From: Vreelandella sp031769195
GTDB lineage: Bacteria > Pseudomonadota > Gammaproteobacteria > Pseudomonadales > Halomonadaceae
DNA: 64,000 nucleotides
Assembly (NCBI RefSeq): GCF_031769195.1
Contig: NZ_JAVHNP010000003.1
Coordinates: 615,847-679,846 of the forward strand
Direction: 5' to 3'
The notes beneath the pieces are model-generated. The model had not been told where the DNA came from. It ran no database searches and was given only the letters and a program-made list of their open reading frames with translations. Positions 7,510 to 16,338 of the stretch are shown in pieces. How positions within the stretch are numbered: the first letter of the stretch is position 1; each line of letters opens with the position of its first letter. The translations under genes and the position numbers were made by a program.

Positions 7510-8892
7510 ATGGCGACGATTACCTCTCTTGGCGTTGGTTCAGGTTTGGATTTGAATGGCCTGCTGACTCAGCTGCAAGCGTCTGAGCGGCAGAAACTCA
7601 CGCCGCTAACGCAGCAACAGAATACCCAACAAACCAAAATATCGGCGTACGGCCGTCTGCAGTCAGCAATGGGCCGTCTGCAAGAATCGATTACTGCACT
7701 GAACGATGCCTCTACGTTCAAGCAGCAAAAAACCACGGTAACTGGAGAAGGGGTAAGCGCCACAGCAGCTGAGTCGGCCAACGCTGGGCGTTACGACATC
7801 AACGTGACCCAGTTAGCACGGGCGGGCAGCGTAGCGTCTAACAGCGTCACGATGGATCAAGTACTGGCGGCCACCGATACCACGCTAACGCTAGATTTTG
7901 GCGCCACCTACACCAATGGCACCTTTGACCCTAATGCGCCGGCCTTAAGCAGTAAGACCATTAATATTGCGGCGGGCAGTACCTTGGCCAGTGTCCGCGA
8001 TCAGATTAACGCCGATGCAGAGTCGGGTGTTACGGCCTCTATAGTGAACGACGGTACTGGGTTTCGGTTGGCACTGAGCTCAAAAGAAACCGGTAAAGAA
8101 GCATCGATTACTGGTTTCTCAGGCCTAGACGGCCTTGCTATGGATACCGCTACACGCCGCGCCGGCCAGGATGCGGCGTTAGAAGTGAATGGTATCGCGA
8201 TTACCAGCAGTGGCAATCGGGTTGAAGGCGCTATCCAAGGTGTGACGCTTGACCTGACATCCGCCTCACAAGGGCCCGTTAGCCTTGTGATTGAGCGCGA
8301 TGAAGACTCTTTAAAAGAAGCGATTAATGAGTTTGTCAGCACCTACAACGAAATGAAGTCTACTGTAGGCCGCATGACCGCATTCAATGGTGAAGGAGAG
8401 ACGTCTGGCGAGCTGCTAGGCGACCGAACCGTACGCACAATTGAAACGCGGCTAAGCCGTGATGTGACAAACCCGCTAGGAAGCGGTGACTTTACACGTT
8501 TGGCTCAGTTCGGTATCGCGATTGATGAGCGTGGCCGCCTCCAGGTAGATGACACAAAATTGGACGAGGCAATCTCCAATAGCCCTGACGCCCTGACTTC
8601 TTTTTTTGCAGGTGAGTCATCGGAAGAGGGTTTTGCTGGCAGGTTGAGCGCGACACTCAAATCCATCACCGGCGATGATGGCCTGATTCAAACCTCCGTG
8701 AACAGCGCAGAGCAGCGCATTGATAACCTCACAGAGCGTAAAGCCAGAATGGAGCTGAGCATTGAGCGCAACATCTCCCGCTATCGTACTCAATTTGCTC
8801 AACTGGATGGCATGATCGCCCAGATGAACTCGACAGGCTCCTACCTAGCTCAGCAGTTCAGCATGCTGAATGCAATGCAGAATAACAACTAA
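7510..8892 (+). CDS. fliD: Flagellar hook-associated protein 2 (filament cap), copy 2
   Basis: 460 residues. It is a full-length paralogue of the preceding fliD, with the same N-terminal pattern (ITSLGVGSGLDLNGLLTQL) and the same coiled C-terminal end. The central segment (about residues 90-330) has diverged and carries a ten-residue insertion near residue 120. AGGAG at 7497-7501 is well placed before the ATG. It has its own perfect sigma-28 promoter, and the sigma-28 promoter of flagellin 1 follows 40 bases after its stop. No fliS or fliT gene follows, unlike in many Pseudomonas and enteric loci. Confidence 0.93.
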   Translation: MATITSLGVGSGLDLNGLLTQLQASERQKLTPLTQQQNTQQTKISAYGRLQSAMGRLQESITALNDASTFKQQKTTVTGEGVSATAAESANAGRYDINVTQLARAGSVASNSVTMDQVLAATDTTLTLDFGATYTNGTFDPNAPALSSKTINIAAGSTLASVRDQINADAESGVTASIVNDGTGFRLALSSKETGKEASITGFSGLDGLAMDTATRRAGQDAALEVNGIAITSSGNRVEGAIQGVTLDLTSASQGPVSLVIERDEDSLKEAINEFVSTYNEMKSTVGRMTAFNGEGETSGELLGDRTVRTIETRLSRDVTNPLGSGDFTRLAQFGIAIDERGRLQVDDTKLDEAISNSPDALTSFFAGESSEEGFAGRLSATLKSITGDDGLIQTSVNSAEQRIDNLTERKARMELSIERNISRYRTQFAQLDGMIAQMNSTGSYLAQQFSMLNAMQNNN

Positions 8893-8932
8893 GCCCTGTT
8901 ACATTGTTTTACAAAAAAAGCGCTTAATTTTT

Positions 8933-8959
8933 TAAAGATTTTGACTGGCCTGCCGTTAA
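8933..8959 (+). promoter_or_regulatory. Sigma-28 (FliA) promoter of flagellin 1
   Basis: TAAAGATT, 11 bases, GCCGTTAA: one mismatch in each half against the FliA consensus and exact spacing. It lies 69 bases before the flagellin start. The leader between them contains two small hairpins (GGCGG/CCGCC at 8970-8983 and GGCCT/AGGCC at 8992-9003). Confidence 0.85.
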
Positions 8960-9027
8960 TTAAAATAACGGCGGTTGACCGCCGCAAAGCAGGCCTCAAG
9001 GCCAGTTAATCTTCAAGGAGCACTTCC

Positions 9028-9852
9028 ATGTCTGTGATCAATACGAACATCACTGCCCTGATCGGTCAGAACAACCTGTCTAATTCCCAGGCCATGCTGG
9101 CCAAGGCGCAAGAGCGTCTGTCTTCTGGCTTGCGCATCAACAGCGCTTCTGACGACGCCGCTGGCCAAGCTATTGCTAACCGCATGAGCTCTCAGATCAC
9201 TGGCATGCAGCAAGCTCAGCGTAATACCAACGACGGTATTTCTCTGGCACAAACCATGGAAGGTGGTCTGAACCAAATCAGCGACAACCTGCAGCGTATC
9301 CGTGAGTTGGCAGTACAGGCCGCGAACGATACCAATACTGATGAAGACCGTGCTTCTATCAAATTAGAAATTGATCAGCGCATCGAAGAAATTGATCGTG
9401 TTGCTGCTAGCACTAAATTCAATGACAAAGAGCTGCTTGCTAGCTCTGGTTCACTGTCAATCCAGGTTGGTGCAAATACTAATGCGGATGACGAGTTGAC
9501 AATTGATACAATCGACGCAACTGCGAGTGCTTTAGCCTCTGGTTTAGGCTCTATCGATGTGTCCAGTTTCTCCGGAGCTCAAGCAGTAATTACTGCTGTA
9601 GATGCTGCACTCCAAGAAGTAGATGATAACCGCGCCACACTCGGTGCGACTATTAACCGTTTTGAATCAGTCCTTGAAAACCTGAATACAAACGTGACGA
9701 ATTTGACAGATGCGCGCTCTCGTATAGAAGATGCAGACTATGCTGTCGAAGTTTCTAACTTGACACGGGCGAACATTCTTCAGCAGGCTGGTACTTCTAT
9801 GCTTGCTCAGGCTAACCAAACTCCGCAGTCAGTGTTGTCTCTGTTGGGATAA
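9028..9852 (+). CDS. fliC: Flagellin 1 (short form)
   Basis: 274 residues. The conserved D0/D1 ends are complete (MSVINTNITALIGQNNL at the start, NILQQAGTSMLAQANQTPQSVLSLLG at the end), while the surface-exposed centre is reduced to about residues 140-190. It would form a thin filament with little outer domain. The centre is rich in Ser and Thr, which are the usual sites for O-linked glycans on flagellin. AAGGAG stands eight bases before the ATG. Its terminator separates it from the large glycosyltransferase gene. Confidence 0.95.
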   Translation: MSVINTNITALIGQNNLSNSQAMLAKAQERLSSGLRINSASDDAAGQAIANRMSSQITGMQQAQRNTNDGISLAQTMEGGLNQISDNLQRIRELAVQAANDTNTDEDRASIKLEIDQRIEEIDRVAASTKFNDKELLASSGSLSIQVGANTNADDELTIDTIDATASALASGLGSIDVSSFSGAQAVITAVDAALQEVDDNRATLGATINRFESVLENLNTNVTNLTDARSRIEDADYAVEVSNLTRANILQQAGTSMLAQANQTPQSVLSLLG

Positions 9853-9878
9853 ACTTCAGAGTTATTGTTTTTTACATA

Positions 9879-9904
9879 AACGGAGCCGAATGGCTCCGTT
9901 TTTT
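9879..9904 (+). terminator. Terminator of flagellin 1
   Basis: AACGGAGCC and GGCTCCGTT pair around a GAAT loop, followed by a run of six T. Confidence 0.92.
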
Positions 9905-9990
9905 GCTTTTTGAATAAAATATAAGTTTCTACTACTGTGTATTGGTTATCGTTTTTTTAGATTTTTAAATGTGATTAAAGGGGTAGTGCT

Positions 9991-12900
9991 ATGTCAAAAT
10001 CAACACGGAACTCTATGGAAAAAAAAAGAAAGCCACGTTTGCTATGGGCTAGTACTAACTGTTTAATTGATAGCTCTAGCGGCGCAAGTATGACAGTCAG
10101 GCAGATGCTCAAACAATTAGTGAAAAACGGATATGAAGTGCATGTGCTGGGTGCTACTATTTTTGATAGCAATAAAGGCACGTCAGAAATAAGAAAAATA
10201 ATTCCTGATCTCTTTTCCTATACACATACTTGTGTTGTAGTGAAAGATAGTCTTTTAAACCACGATGTATTAGTTACAAGAAGTATTGCCAGAAAAGATT
10301 TAACTTCGCACGAAGAAGTGCAGTGGTATAAGCAGTATGTTTACATGTTAGATTCGTTTAAGCCAGATGTGGTGATGTTCTATGGTGGTTTAACTCTGGA
10401 TATGCTGATTGCTGATGAGGCTCGTGATCGTGGGATAGCTACTGCGTTTTATTTGGCAAATGGGAATTACAAGGCTGCACGTTGGTGTAGAGATGTTGAT
10501 ATTATTCTTACAGACAGCAAAGCCACTTCAGAAATGTATAAAAAAGAAGTTGGATTTTCCAGTGTACCCTTGGGTAAGTTTATTGACCCAGTAGGCTTTG
10601 TTTCAGAATTACATGAAAGAAAAAGGCTACTTTTTGTTAATCCTAGTTGGCAGAAGGGGGCAAGTGTATTTATACAAATAGCTGATAAGTTAGAGCAGGA
10701 AAGGCCTGATATCGAGCTGGAAGTAGTAGAGGCTCGTGCTGATTGGAGCGCTGTGGTTGAAGCAGTCACTAAAAAAATGGGGAAGCCCCGGAAAACATTT
10801 AGAAATGTCTTTGTAACCAAAAATACTGACGATATGCGTGGTCCTTATAGTAGGGCCCGTATTGTCATTGCACCAAGTTTATGGTGGGAAAGCTCAGGGC
10901 GAGTGCTGGCTGAAGCAATGCTTAATGGAATTCCCGCAATAGTTTCTAATCGCGGTGGCATGCCAGAAATGATTAAAACTGCAGGTATCGTTTTTGATTT
11001 TCCACCTGACATTTATCAGGAGCCTTACCAAGGCCTATTAAATGAAAGTGAACTGCAGTCATTATGTGAAATTATAAAAAAATTCTATGATGATGAATTT
11101 TTATATCAAGAGTATGTTGAGCGTGCATGGAAAGTTGGCGATGAAGAGCATAGTATTGTTAATTCAACAGCGCGACTGACAAGTGCTTTAGGAGAATTTG
11201 TTAGAGCTAAGCCAGGGAATAAGGATTTTTCTTTCATACAGAAAAAGAGACATAAGCATCGACTGTCAACAACAGCATCTAAGCCTGATCTGGTTGTAGA
11301 TAATGACAACAAACAAAAAAAATCTGTAAAAGATGGAATCAATAAAATTGAATTTTCTAGTTTTAGTATTACTGAATTTGACTGGGAGTTAAGTGGGCAG
11401 GTAATAGTGCTTGATAATCGTGCAAGTTTAATTCAAAGCGGCTTGGCTGAGCAGATGGAGAAAACTGGAGCCTTCGGCATCGTCGCCTTTGATCCTGCCA
11501 GTGAGGTGAAAGATGTTAAACGATTTGAAGGCAGTAAGCACATCCAAGTATTTCAGCACGCCTTACTTGGTGACGGTAAACCCGCAACGCTACATGCCTG
11601 TGTAGCGCCTGAAATGACCAGTATATTGGCACCACTACCTGCTGAAAGTCTTCCAAAACGTCATCAGCTAAATGCTCAGTTGATAGCAGAGCTGCCTATT
11701 AACAGCATAGCGCTGGACAGTATTAATGGTCTGGATAGCTTGGATTGGCTCATTTTGGATGAGTTAAGCGATGCGATGGGCATTCTGGAACATGGTAAAA
11801 AATCACTGACCGGTACATTGCTGATTCAAGTTCGAGTGCCTTTCCAGCTGACTCATGAAAAGCAGCCGAGTCTTGCTGAACTACAGCAATGGTCTAACCA
11901 AAATGGTTTTCGGTTTTATCGGTTACACAATATCAGCCATCATAGCTATTTGCCTGAAAGCTTAAACGATAGAGTTAACTGCGCCACTGAGCAAGAAAGT
12001 GCAGATGTACTTTTCTTACCGAGCAATAAAAGAATAAAGTTACTCAGCGATGAAAATAAAACAAAATTAGCGTTTGTGCTCAGCTCTATCTTCAATGCGC
12101 ACGATATCGCTTTTGATCTGCTGGTTGATGTTAGTAAAGAAAAAGCAATGAAGTTTTTGGAGTCACTGGGGCTTTTGCCGAAAATATCAGTTGATAAAAA
12201 ACTATCATTGCCAACGGTTGAAGAACTGGTAAAAAAAATCAGCATTGCGCCCCTTTCGGCTGTTAAGGCAAACCATACACTGAAAGGCCACCTAATTGTA
12301 TCATTAACGTCGTATAAAGCACGCTTTGACAATCTGCATCTGACTTTGCGTAGCTTATTGCTGCAAAAAACCTTGCCAGATATGTTGATTTTGTGGATTG
12401 CAGAAGATGAAAAGGACGATCTCCCCGAAAATGTATGGGAGTTAGAAAAATATGGTTTAATTATTCGCTTCTGTGAGGATATTCGTTCATATAAGAAAAT
12501 TATCCCGACTCTGCGTGAATTTCCTGATAGTTTTATCGTTACTGCTGATGATGATATCTATTATGAATCTGGCTGGTTAACAGGCCTTGTAAACAGCTGG
12601 GATGGTGGTAGAGACACTATCGTTGCTCATCGAGCACATAAAGTTAAACTTGGTAAGAAAGGTAAACCGATCCCCTATCAGCAGTGGAAGTGGGAAGTTG
12701 GTCCAGATGAATCGGTTGATGGATTGATTTTCCCCACTGGCTGTGGGGGAGTTTTGTACCCACCCTTTGTTTTTCATAAGGATATTACTGATAAAGAAAA
12801 GTTTATGGAGCTATGTCCTGATGCGGATGATCTTTGGTTGTACTGGATGGCATCACTTAACGGTGCAAAAGCAGTAAAATCGGATCATGCGTTCAATATT

Positions 12901-13506
12901 ATTGAGTGGCCTTCAATTACTAAAAAAAGCGCCCTTTGGGAAAAAAATATATCTCAAGGAGGTAATGATATTGCTGTTAAAAAACTCACTGCAAGATACG
13001 GTTTCCCTAGGATAAAGGATGAACTGGGACCTATAAAAAGAAAACTAGGTGCTGCTGCTATATTTTATGGTGTTGATAATAAGTATTACGAGTGTCCTGG
13101 GTTATCTATTTCTATGAGTCAAATAGATCGTATGAGTGTAAATGTGTTATGTGAAAAAATTGAAAAAGCTAGCTATTATAATGAACTAAGGGAACCCCTA
13201 GAGCTGAGTTTTATCAGTCGTGACGCAAATGCTATTTATTTGAGTGGTGAATGTGATGTTATCCATGTTTTTAATATATTATCCGCGAAAAATCATAAGT
13301 GTATTGTTATAGTTAAATATCTTTTTGATGGAAAAGCAAAAAAGAGCTTGAGAGAAATCATTGCTGAAGCTAGTGGGTTGGGATTTGAGCAGTTATCAAC
13401 TATTTATATTGAAAGAAAAGACAATTTAGATTCGGTTAGAATGAGGCTTAGATTTTCAGAGCAGGCTGAAGAAATACTAATTGCTTTTCACAATGAAAAG
13501 ATGTGA
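9991..13506 (+). CDS. Large multi-domain glycosyltransferase, probably acting on flagellin
   Basis: 1171 residues, with three modules by eye. (1) Residues about 10-410: a GT-B enzyme of the GT4 type, with the nucleotide-sugar signature SSGRVLAEAMLNGIPAIVSN. (2) About 460-655: a segment laid out like an FkbM-type methyltransferase, but with a degraded SAM-binding half and LILDEL in place of the usual KIDVQG. (3) About 765-1005: a GT-A enzyme with the metal-binding motif TADDDIYY near 851. A further ~165 residues are unassigned. GGGG lies eight bases before the ATG. In Pseudomonas, very large glycosyltransferases (FgtA/Fgt1) next to fliC glycosylate flagellin, and position suggests the same here. 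The gene is A+T-rich compared with the core genes around it. Confidence 0.8.
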   Translation: MSKSTRNSMEKKRKPRLLWASTNCLIDSSSGASMTVRQMLKQLVKNGYEVHVLGATIFDSNKGTSEIRKIIPDLFSYTHTCVVVKDSLLNHDVLVTRSIARKDLTSHEEVQWYKQYVYMLDSFKPDVVMFYGGLTLDMLIADEARDRGIATAFYLANGNYKAARWCRDVDIILTDSKATSEMYKKEVGFSSVPLGKFIDPVGFVSELHERKRLLFVNPSWQKGASVFIQIADKLEQERPDIELEVVEARADWSAVVEAVTKKMGKPRKTFRNVFVTKNTDDMRGPYSRARIVIAPSLWWESSGRVLAEAMLNGIPAIVSNRGGMPEMIKTAGIVFDFPPDIYQEPYQGLLNESELQSLCEIIKKFYDDEFLYQEYVERAWKVGDEEHSIVNSTARLTSALGEFVRAKPGNKDFSFIQKKRHKHRLSTTASKPDLVVDNDNKQKKSVKDGINKIEFSSFSITEFDWELSGQVIVLDNRASLIQSGLAEQMEKTGAFGIVAFDPASEVKDVKRFEGSKHIQVFQHALLGDGKPATLHACVAPEMTSILAPLPAESLPKRHQLNAQLIAELPINSIALDSINGLDSLDWLILDELSDAMGILEHGKKSLTGTLLIQVRVPFQLTHEKQPSLAELQQWSNQNGFRFYRLHNISHHSYLPESLNDRVNCATEQESADVLFLPSNKRIKLLSDENKTKLAFVLSSIFNAHDIAFDLLVDVSKEKAMKFLESLGLLPKISVDKKLSLPTVEELVKKISIAPLSAVKANHTLKGHLIVSLTSYKARFDNLHLTLRSLLLQKTLPDMLILWIAEDEKDDLPENVWELEKYGLIIRFCEDIRSYKKIIPTLREFPDSFIVTADDDIYYESGWLTGLVNSWDGGRDTIVAHRAHKVKLGKKGKPIPYQQWKWEVGPDESVDGLIFPTGCGGVLYPPFVFHKDITDKEKFMELCPDADDLWLYWMASLNGAKAVKSDHAFNIIEWPSITKKSALWEKNISQGGNDIAVKKLTARYGFPRIKDELGPIKRKLGAAAIFYGVDNKYYECPGLSISMSQIDRMSVNVLCEKIEKASYYNELREPLELSFISRDANAIYLSGECDVIHVFNILSAKNHKCIVIVKYLFDGKAKKSLREIIAEASGLGFEQLSTIYIERKDNLDSVRMRLRFSEQAEEILIAFHNEKM

Positions 13507-13515
13507 GATTTTAAT

Positions 13516-14472
13516 ATGCTATCTACTTTACCTTCACAAGACAACGTGAAAAAAAATTGGGAAAGTGACGAGGTTAAGGTTACTTGTCTAGTCACTTGCT
13601 ATAATCATGAAAAATATATACTTGATTGCTTGAAAGGTATTTTTTCTCAAAAAACTAAGTTCGCTTTTAAGGTGGTGGTTTATGATGATTTCTCCAGTGA
13701 CAATACACGCAATATTCTAATGTCTTTGGAACGGCAGTATCCTGCAATCTTGCAAGTTTATTATGCAGACTATAATCATTATGGAAACTCTATTCAGAAT
13801 GAGCATGCAGGAATGCTTGAAGGGAGTTATGTTGCGCTTTGTGAAGGCGATGACTATTGGATTAGCCGCTATAAGCTGCAGAAGCAGTTTGATGAGATGG
13901 AGCGCAATAGAGGTAGTATATCTTTTTGCGTACATCCGTCTATTATATTTTCTCATAACAGTAGATTTGAAGACATCTTTTGTTTTTATGGTACCGCTAT
14001 AAAAATACTTCCACAAAAGCTTGTTTTTGATTTTAAAAACCAATTTTCTCCTACAGCCTCATACTTCCTAAAGCTAGAGAAATTTCTAGAGCATGTCGCT
14101 TTTAAAGAGTATTTGGAAGGTGGTCCTGGGGATTTTTTTCTCGAAGCTATTGCATCAGAGGGTGGGGTTCTTTATTTGCCTGAGATAATGTCGTGCTATC
14201 GTCGTGGATCTATTGGCTCTTATAGTGCAGAGCAAAGTAAGCTATCGCCATCAGATATTCAAAAGGAGATTGAAAGATGGGACAGAAACTTGAGTGCTTT
14301 ATCAGAGTATTACCCCAAACTTCAAAAGATGGTAACATTCAAACGTACTCTTGTTGAAATAGACTGCTTAATTAGATTAAGCAATGTGTGTAAGAAAAAA
14401 AATAAAGCTGACTATGTGGCTAAAGCACAAGCATTGCTCAAAGAGCTAGGGCCCATGGAGAATTATTTATAA
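13516..14472 (+). CDS. Family 2 glycosyltransferase
   Basis: 318 residues. The first ~120 residues are a GT-A fold of family 2: VTCLVTCYNHEKYI, then VVYDDFSSDNTRNIL, then LCEGDDYW as the metal-binding DxD equivalent. This wording is typical of enzymes building surface glycans. It follows the large glycosyltransferase by nine bases and ends at a strong hairpin, so the two form an operon reading away from flagellin 1. The acceptor and sugar are unknown; flagellin modification or chain extension is the likely role from context. A+T-rich like its neighbour. Confidence 0.85.
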   Translation: MLSTLPSQDNVKKNWESDEVKVTCLVTCYNHEKYILDCLKGIFSQKTKFAFKVVVYDDFSSDNTRNILMSLERQYPAILQVYYADYNHYGNSIQNEHAGMLEGSYVALCEGDDYWISRYKLQKQFDEMERNRGSISFCVHPSIIFSHNSRFEDIFCFYGTAIKILPQKLVFDFKNQFSPTASYFLKLEKFLEHVAFKEYLEGGPGDFFLEAIASEGGVLYLPEIMSCYRRGSIGSYSAEQSKLSPSDIQKEIERWDRNLSALSEYYPKLQKMVTFKRTLVEIDCLIRLSNVCKKKNKADYVAKAQALLKELGPMENYL

Positions 14473-14485
14473 TCTACTTTTAACT

Positions 14486-14521
14486 AGCAAGGCAACATTG
14501 GATTGTGTTGCCTTGCTTTTT
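14486..14521 (+). terminator. Terminator of the glycosyltransferase operon
   Basis: AGCAAGGCAACA and TGTTGCCTTGCT form a perfect 12-bp stem with an 8-base loop, followed by five T. It lies between convergent genes. Confidence 0.9.
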
Positions 14522-14526
14522 AATTA

Positions 14527-15279
14527 TTAAAGAAAAGACTTTAATATAAAGATAGGCCGATTTAGAAATTCGCCTAAATCATCGTTACGTTCAATATTCT
14601 TGTTATCTAGTTCGTGATATGTAACGTAGCCATTATCACTTTGTGCTACACCAATACTCTCAATATGCCAATGCTGTTTGACACCATTTTGAATAAAGTC
14701 AATCATCTCACGTTTTGTGCCTTTTTCAAATAAGGGATATTTTACGTTGCCGTGTAGATTAAATCCCATTTGAAATACTAGATATTTTGAGAAATATGAA
14801 ACATTATTGACTTGGGAGATTATCTCTTCTTTTAATTTGCGAATATCGTTGTTAGATGCTTTTTCGCCATAATCATTACCTAAATGGTGAACTACATTCA
14901 ATAAATGAACAATATCATAATATTCATTATTATTTTTTTTCAAGTCAAAAAAATCATTTCTTATTGCTATTTTTTCGTGAGTTTTTTGTACATAATTAGA
15001 AAGTTGTAGGTAAGCTGATTCACTGCCTTCATAGCCGAGAGCTTTCACTGCGCCATTGTCTAAGGCTTCAAAAATGAAAAAGCCTGTATTGCAACCTATG
15101 TCGATGAGAGTTTTATTTTTATAGTTTATATGTCTTTTAATGTACTCGAATCTGCTTTTTTCGAACATTTTGTCATATTTTTCTCCATAATACTTCTCCT
15201 TATAATAGGTTCTTTCAGAAAAATTTTCTATTGAAGAAAATCGAGATGGAGGGCGGTGATAAATTTTGTGCTTTACCAT
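14527..15279 (-). CDS. Class I SAM-dependent methyltransferase
   Basis: 250 residues. SAM-binding motif I (LIDIGCNTGFF) is at residues 58-68, with an acidic second motif further on (LGYEGSESAYLQL) and an HLLNVVHHLG segment typical of small-molecule or sugar methyltransferases. It is the last gene of the leftward glycan cluster, separated from the ParB-like gene by 231 bases. A methyltransferase capping a sugar is common in flagellin and O-antigen glycans (for example O-methylation of the terminal viosamine in Pseudomonas), but the substrate here is inferred from context only. A+T-rich. Confidence 0.8.
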   Translation of the reverse strand: MVKHKIYHRPPSRFSSIENFSERTYYKEKYYGEKYDKMFEKSRFEYIKRHINYKNKTLIDIGCNTGFFIFEALDNGAVKALGYEGSESAYLQLSNYVQKTHEKIAIRNDFFDLKKNNNEYYDIVHLLNVVHHLGNDYGEKASNNDIRKLKEEIISQVNNVSYFSKYLVFQMGFNLHGNVKYPLFEKGTKREMIDFIQNGVKQHWHIESIGVAQSDNGYVTYHELDNKNIERNDDLGEFLNRPIFILKSFL

Positions 15280-15510
15280 TACTTGTTAAACTCCTTGAGT
15301 AAAGGGGGAGGTAGTAAGATTTACTTCTGTTTTAGATGAATACATATCGCCATTATTTATAATATTGGGCATGCCCAATCGCAGTTTCAGTACACTGACT
15401 AGTAGCTCTCAATGGCCTTGGTAAAATTTGAGTGCTTGCTAATAAGCAATAACTCTTAGCCGAGTTTAAATAATATAAAAAATCCAGCTATACCTGTTTT
15501 TGACTTTTTA

Positions 15511-16338
15511 CTAATTAGTAGGTGATTGAAAAACGCTGCACCCATTAAATAGTTCGTCAAATATACTAAGTGCATTCTTCTTTGTATACAGAGAGGATGC
15601 AACGTGCGGCCAATAGTCTACTTCGCTCCGTCTGATAACGAGATTTATTTTAACAGGTATTTCAGAATAACCTAAAGCAGATAATACACATGCTCTGTGC
15701 AGCCCATTTGTGACTACCCACTTCCATTTTTTTCTTTCGCTAACTAGGGCCGTTGCAACGATGTCGCCATCTTCACCATTATGTCTTTTATACCCATGTT
15801 GGCTAATACTTTTTAAGACACTGTGTAGCCGTTCAGACTCTATTGAAATTTTTTCATCAGAAACAGGGCCGCAACCAGCCCAGCCCGATACCGTAATATC
15901 AGCATGTAGGCCATTTTTTAAATTATCATTTAACGTCCCTTTGGCGATTGTCGATCTATAGTTTTCTAATGATCTTGCTCTCCATGGCGGAATGGCTGCC
16001 CAAGGAGGCTCACTTTTTAGTTTCTTATCAGCTTTTTTGTCTATTATATTAAACCATTCTAAGGCAGTTTGTGGCTTAAAGTTATTGTAAAATGCCTTTA
16101 AGTAAGTGTAGATTTCCTCTGCTGAGGCCTCATTTTGTAGAGCGTACTTAACTGCTAAGGTGAATGGTGCTTGAGAAATCATAAAATTAGGAAAGGTACG
16201 TGAGTCACTGAGTTTTGCAGTTAACAAACACTCTCTTAAAACTTCGCTATATGTAAGCTGAAGTGGATGATTTTTACTGTGTCTTATGTCGGCACAGTGA
16301 TCATTGATTGTTTTGTAAGGAGGAGCTAGTTTATTCAT
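15511..16338 (-). CDS. ParB/Srx-like protein of unknown function in glycan cluster
   Basis: 275 residues. The N-terminal two thirds are unfamiliar to me. The C-terminal part has WVVTNGLHRACVLSALGYSEIPVKI (NGLHR at 211-215), which is the layout of the ParB/sulfiredoxin nucleotide-binding fold, where a DGxHR-type loop binds phosphate. No DNA-binding helix-turn-helix of a true ParB follows. The gene overlaps the WbqC-like gene by eight bases and so is co-translated with it. Proteins with this fold occur in other surface-polysaccharide loci, but I know of no proven role. It may be an enzyme (NTPase or kinase). Confidence 0.6.
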   Translation of the reverse strand: MNKLAPPYKTINDHCADIRHSKNHPLQLTYSEVLRECLLTAKLSDSRTFPNFMISQAPFTLAVKYALQNEASAEEIYTYLKAFYNNFKPQTALEWFNIIDKKADKKLKSEPPWAAIPPWRARSLENYRSTIAKGTLNDNLKNGLHADITVSGWAGCGPVSDEKISIESERLHSVLKSISQHGYKRHNGEDGDIVATALVSERKKWKWVVTNGLHRACVLSALGYSEIPVKINLVIRRSEVDYWPHVASSLYTKKNALSIFDELFNGCSVFQSPTN

